6,402 bases of DNA, taken from Candidatus Dormiibacterota bacterium (lineage in GTDB: Bacteria; Chloroflexota; Dormibacteria; Aeolococcales; Aeolococcaceae). The notes below the pieces were generated by a model. It had not been told where the DNA came from. It saw nothing but the letters and a program-made list of their open reading frames with translations, and made no database searches. The stretch's first letter is position 1; each line of letters opens with the position of its first letter. A program made the translations under genes and the position numbers. This document shows, piece after piece, positions 5,232 through 6,402 of this stretch. The stretch covers positions 1 to 6,402 of the forward strand of contig JAFAJR010000115.1 in NCBI GenBank assembly GCA_019236085.1, given 5' to 3'.

Positions 5232-6402
5232 ACGACGCCAACCTGGCGCAGCGCTTCGTGCACCGTCATCTCGAGAGTGGCGACGGCGGACGCGTCGCGC
5301 TGGTCACGCCCGGGCGCCACTGGACATACGCCGAGCTCGCGGAGCTGGTCGACCGCTGCGGCAACGCGCTGCTCACGTGCGGGGTGCAGCAGGGTGACCG
5401 CATGTTGCTGGCGCTGTCGGACAGCATCGAGTTCGTGGCACTCTGGTTCGCCGCGCAGAAGATCGGCGCCGTGACCGCAGAGGTGTATACCTTCCTCCAG
5501 CCGAAGGACTACGCCTACTACCTCGCGTACACCGCTGCACGTGTCGTCGCCGTTGACACGACAACGATCGACGCGGTACGGCAGGCGTTGCGCGACATCG
5601 AAACGCGGCCCACGCTGCTCAGCACCACGGCCGGCAACGCCACCGAAGGCGGCGAGCACGACCTCTTTTCGCTGCTCGAATCGTCACCGGCGCAACTCGA
5701 CGCAGCGCCACTGACGCTCGACGACGTCGCCATCTGGAAGTTCACCACCGGGAGCACGGGACGCCCCAAGGCGTGTGTGCACCGGTTGAGCAGCCCGATC
5801 AGGAGCTTCGAGAACTACGCCACCGGTGTGCTCGGCCTGCGTCGCGACGACAGCGTCCTCGCCGTCCCCAAGCTGTTCTTCGGCTACGCCCGCGACCTGG
5901 TGGCCCTGTTCCCGCTCGGCGTCGCCGCCCGCGGCATCCTGTTCCCCGAGCGCTCAACGCCCGAGCGCATCTTCGACCTCATCGAGCGCGAGCGCCCCAG
6001 CATCCTGGTCAACGTCCCCACCATGATGCAGGCCATGCTCGACCATCCCTCGGCGCCGTCTCGCGACCTGAGCTCGCTGCGCCTCTGCACCTCTGCCGGC
6101 GAGGCGCTGCCCGAGGCCTTGCACCGGAGATGGCTCGACATCTTCGGCGTCGAGGTGCTGGACGGCATCGGGTCGTCGGAGGCGTACCACATCTACATCT
6201 CCAACCGGCCCGGGCGGGCGCGCATCGGCACAATGGGCGAGTGCGTGCCGGGATACGACGCTGTTGTGGCCGATCCTGACGGCAACCCGTTGCCGGACGG
6301 CGAGACGGGCCGCCTCTGGATCCAGGGCGATACTGCAGCCATCATGTACTGGGGTGACGAGGCACGGTCACGCGAAACCTTCGGTGAGAACCTGGTGCGG
6401 AG
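5228..6402 (+). CDS. Aryl-CoA ligase, benzoate/2-aminobenzoate-CoA ligase type, 3' end missing
   Basis: The first 391 codons of an ANL-superfamily (AMP-binding) ligase of about 500-540 residues; the frame is open to the edge. The N terminus NLAQRFVHRHLESGDGGRVA and WTYAELAEL (32-40) are typical. The ATP/phosphate loop is KFTTGSTGRPKACVH (171-185). KLFFGYARD (215-223) and DGIGSSEAYHIYISN (312-326) are characteristic of the benzoate-CoA ligase branch rather than acetate or fatty-acid ligases. GETGRLWIQGD follows from about 358. The C-terminal mobile domain with the catalytic lysine should begin just past the window. The enzyme would convert an aromatic acid, ATP and CoA to the aryl-CoA, AMP and PPi. 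GTG at 5228 overlaps the upstream TGA by 4 bp (GTGA), without a clear Shine-Dalgarno sequence, indicating translational coupling. Beside the CoA-ester monooxygenase/reductase, 2-aminobenzoate (anthranilate) is the favoured substrate; benzoate, salicylate or an amino/hydroxy benzoate remain possible. The loop has Ala182 where Gly is usual (PKA versus PKG). Confidence 0.93.
   Translation, partial: MNDANLAQRFVHRHLESGDGGRVALVTPGRHWTYAELAELVDRCGNALLTCGVQQGDRMLLALSDSIEFVALWFAAQKIGAVTAEVYTFLQPKDYAYYLAYTAARVVAVDTTTIDAVRQALRDIETRPTLLSTTAGNATEGGEHDLFSLLESSPAQLDAAPLTLDDVAIWKFTTGSTGRPKACVHRLSSPIRSFENYATGVLGLRRDDSVLAVPKLFFGYARDLVALFPLGVAARGILFPERSTPERIFDLIERERPSILVNVPTMMQAMLDHPSAPSRDLSSLRLCTSAGEALPEALHRRWLDIFGVEVLDGIGSSEAYHIYISNRPGRARIGTMGECVPGYDAVVADPDGNPLPDGETGRLWIQGDTAAIMYWGDEARSRETFGENLVR

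Noticed and set aside
4979..5659. 226-residue minus-strand frame opposite the creatininase/ligase junction
   Set aside because: It runs antisense across two well-supported genes, has no recognisable motif and is explained by third-position GC bias.
5773..6279. 168-residue plus-strand frame inside the ligase
   Set aside because: It is Arg/Pro/His-rich out-of-frame reading of the ligase. The true frame from 5228 carries all ANL motifs without interruption.

Overview
The window is a 6.4 kb piece of a GC-rich bacterial chromosome. It is densely coded, with almost no intergenic sequence and with GTG/TTG starts. Two genes appear to begin at or very near their transcription starts, without a ribosome-binding site. 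GC-rich DNA, leaderless-looking GTG starts and a NarL-type histidine kinase with an RGIYPP motif fit Actinomycetota best. Chloroflexota or another GC-rich phylum cannot be excluded from sequence alone.

Layout, left to right. (1) The 3' part of a cytoplasmic or GAF-linked two-component histidine kinase (+, 1-885). (2) Converging on it and overlapping its end by 55 bp, a membrane protein on the minus strand (831-2066). It looks like a three-part fusion: DedA/VTT domain, RDD-like membrane domain and an ArsR-type winged helix. (3) Three bases upstream of that gene, same strand and same frame, a 798-residue two-domain flavoenzyme (2070-4466). It joins an aromatic-ring FAD monooxygenase to an Old-Yellow-Enzyme FMN reductase, the architecture of 2-aminobenzoyl-CoA monooxygenase/reductase. 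(4) An 18-bp divergent gap (4467-4484) with a symmetric TACAGTA core that can be read as a -10 element on both strands. (5) A creatininase-family metal amidohydrolase (+, 4485-5231). (6) Overlapping its stop by 4 bp, the first 391 codons of a benzoate/2-aminobenzoate-type aryl-CoA ligase (+, 5228 to beyond the window).

How the genes may work together. The ligase would activate an aromatic acid (benzoate, anthranilate or salicylate type) to its CoA thioester. The fusion flavoenzyme would hydroxylate and then reduce the ring of the CoA ester, removing aromaticity without a ring-cleaving dioxygenase. The creatininase-like hydrolase lies between them in an operon with the ligase, so it probably acts on the same pathway. 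It could release the substrate (for example by deformylating N-formylanthranilate) or hydrolyse a C-N bond in the dearomatised product. The membrane/winged-helix fusion is translationally coupled to the flavoenzyme and could serve as a transporter-like or membrane-tethered regulator. Its role is unknown. Later beta-oxidation-type enzymes are not in the window and may lie downstream of 6402.

No tRNA, rRNA, CRISPR array, insertion sequence or integration site was seen, and no non-coding stretch exceeds about 20 bp.
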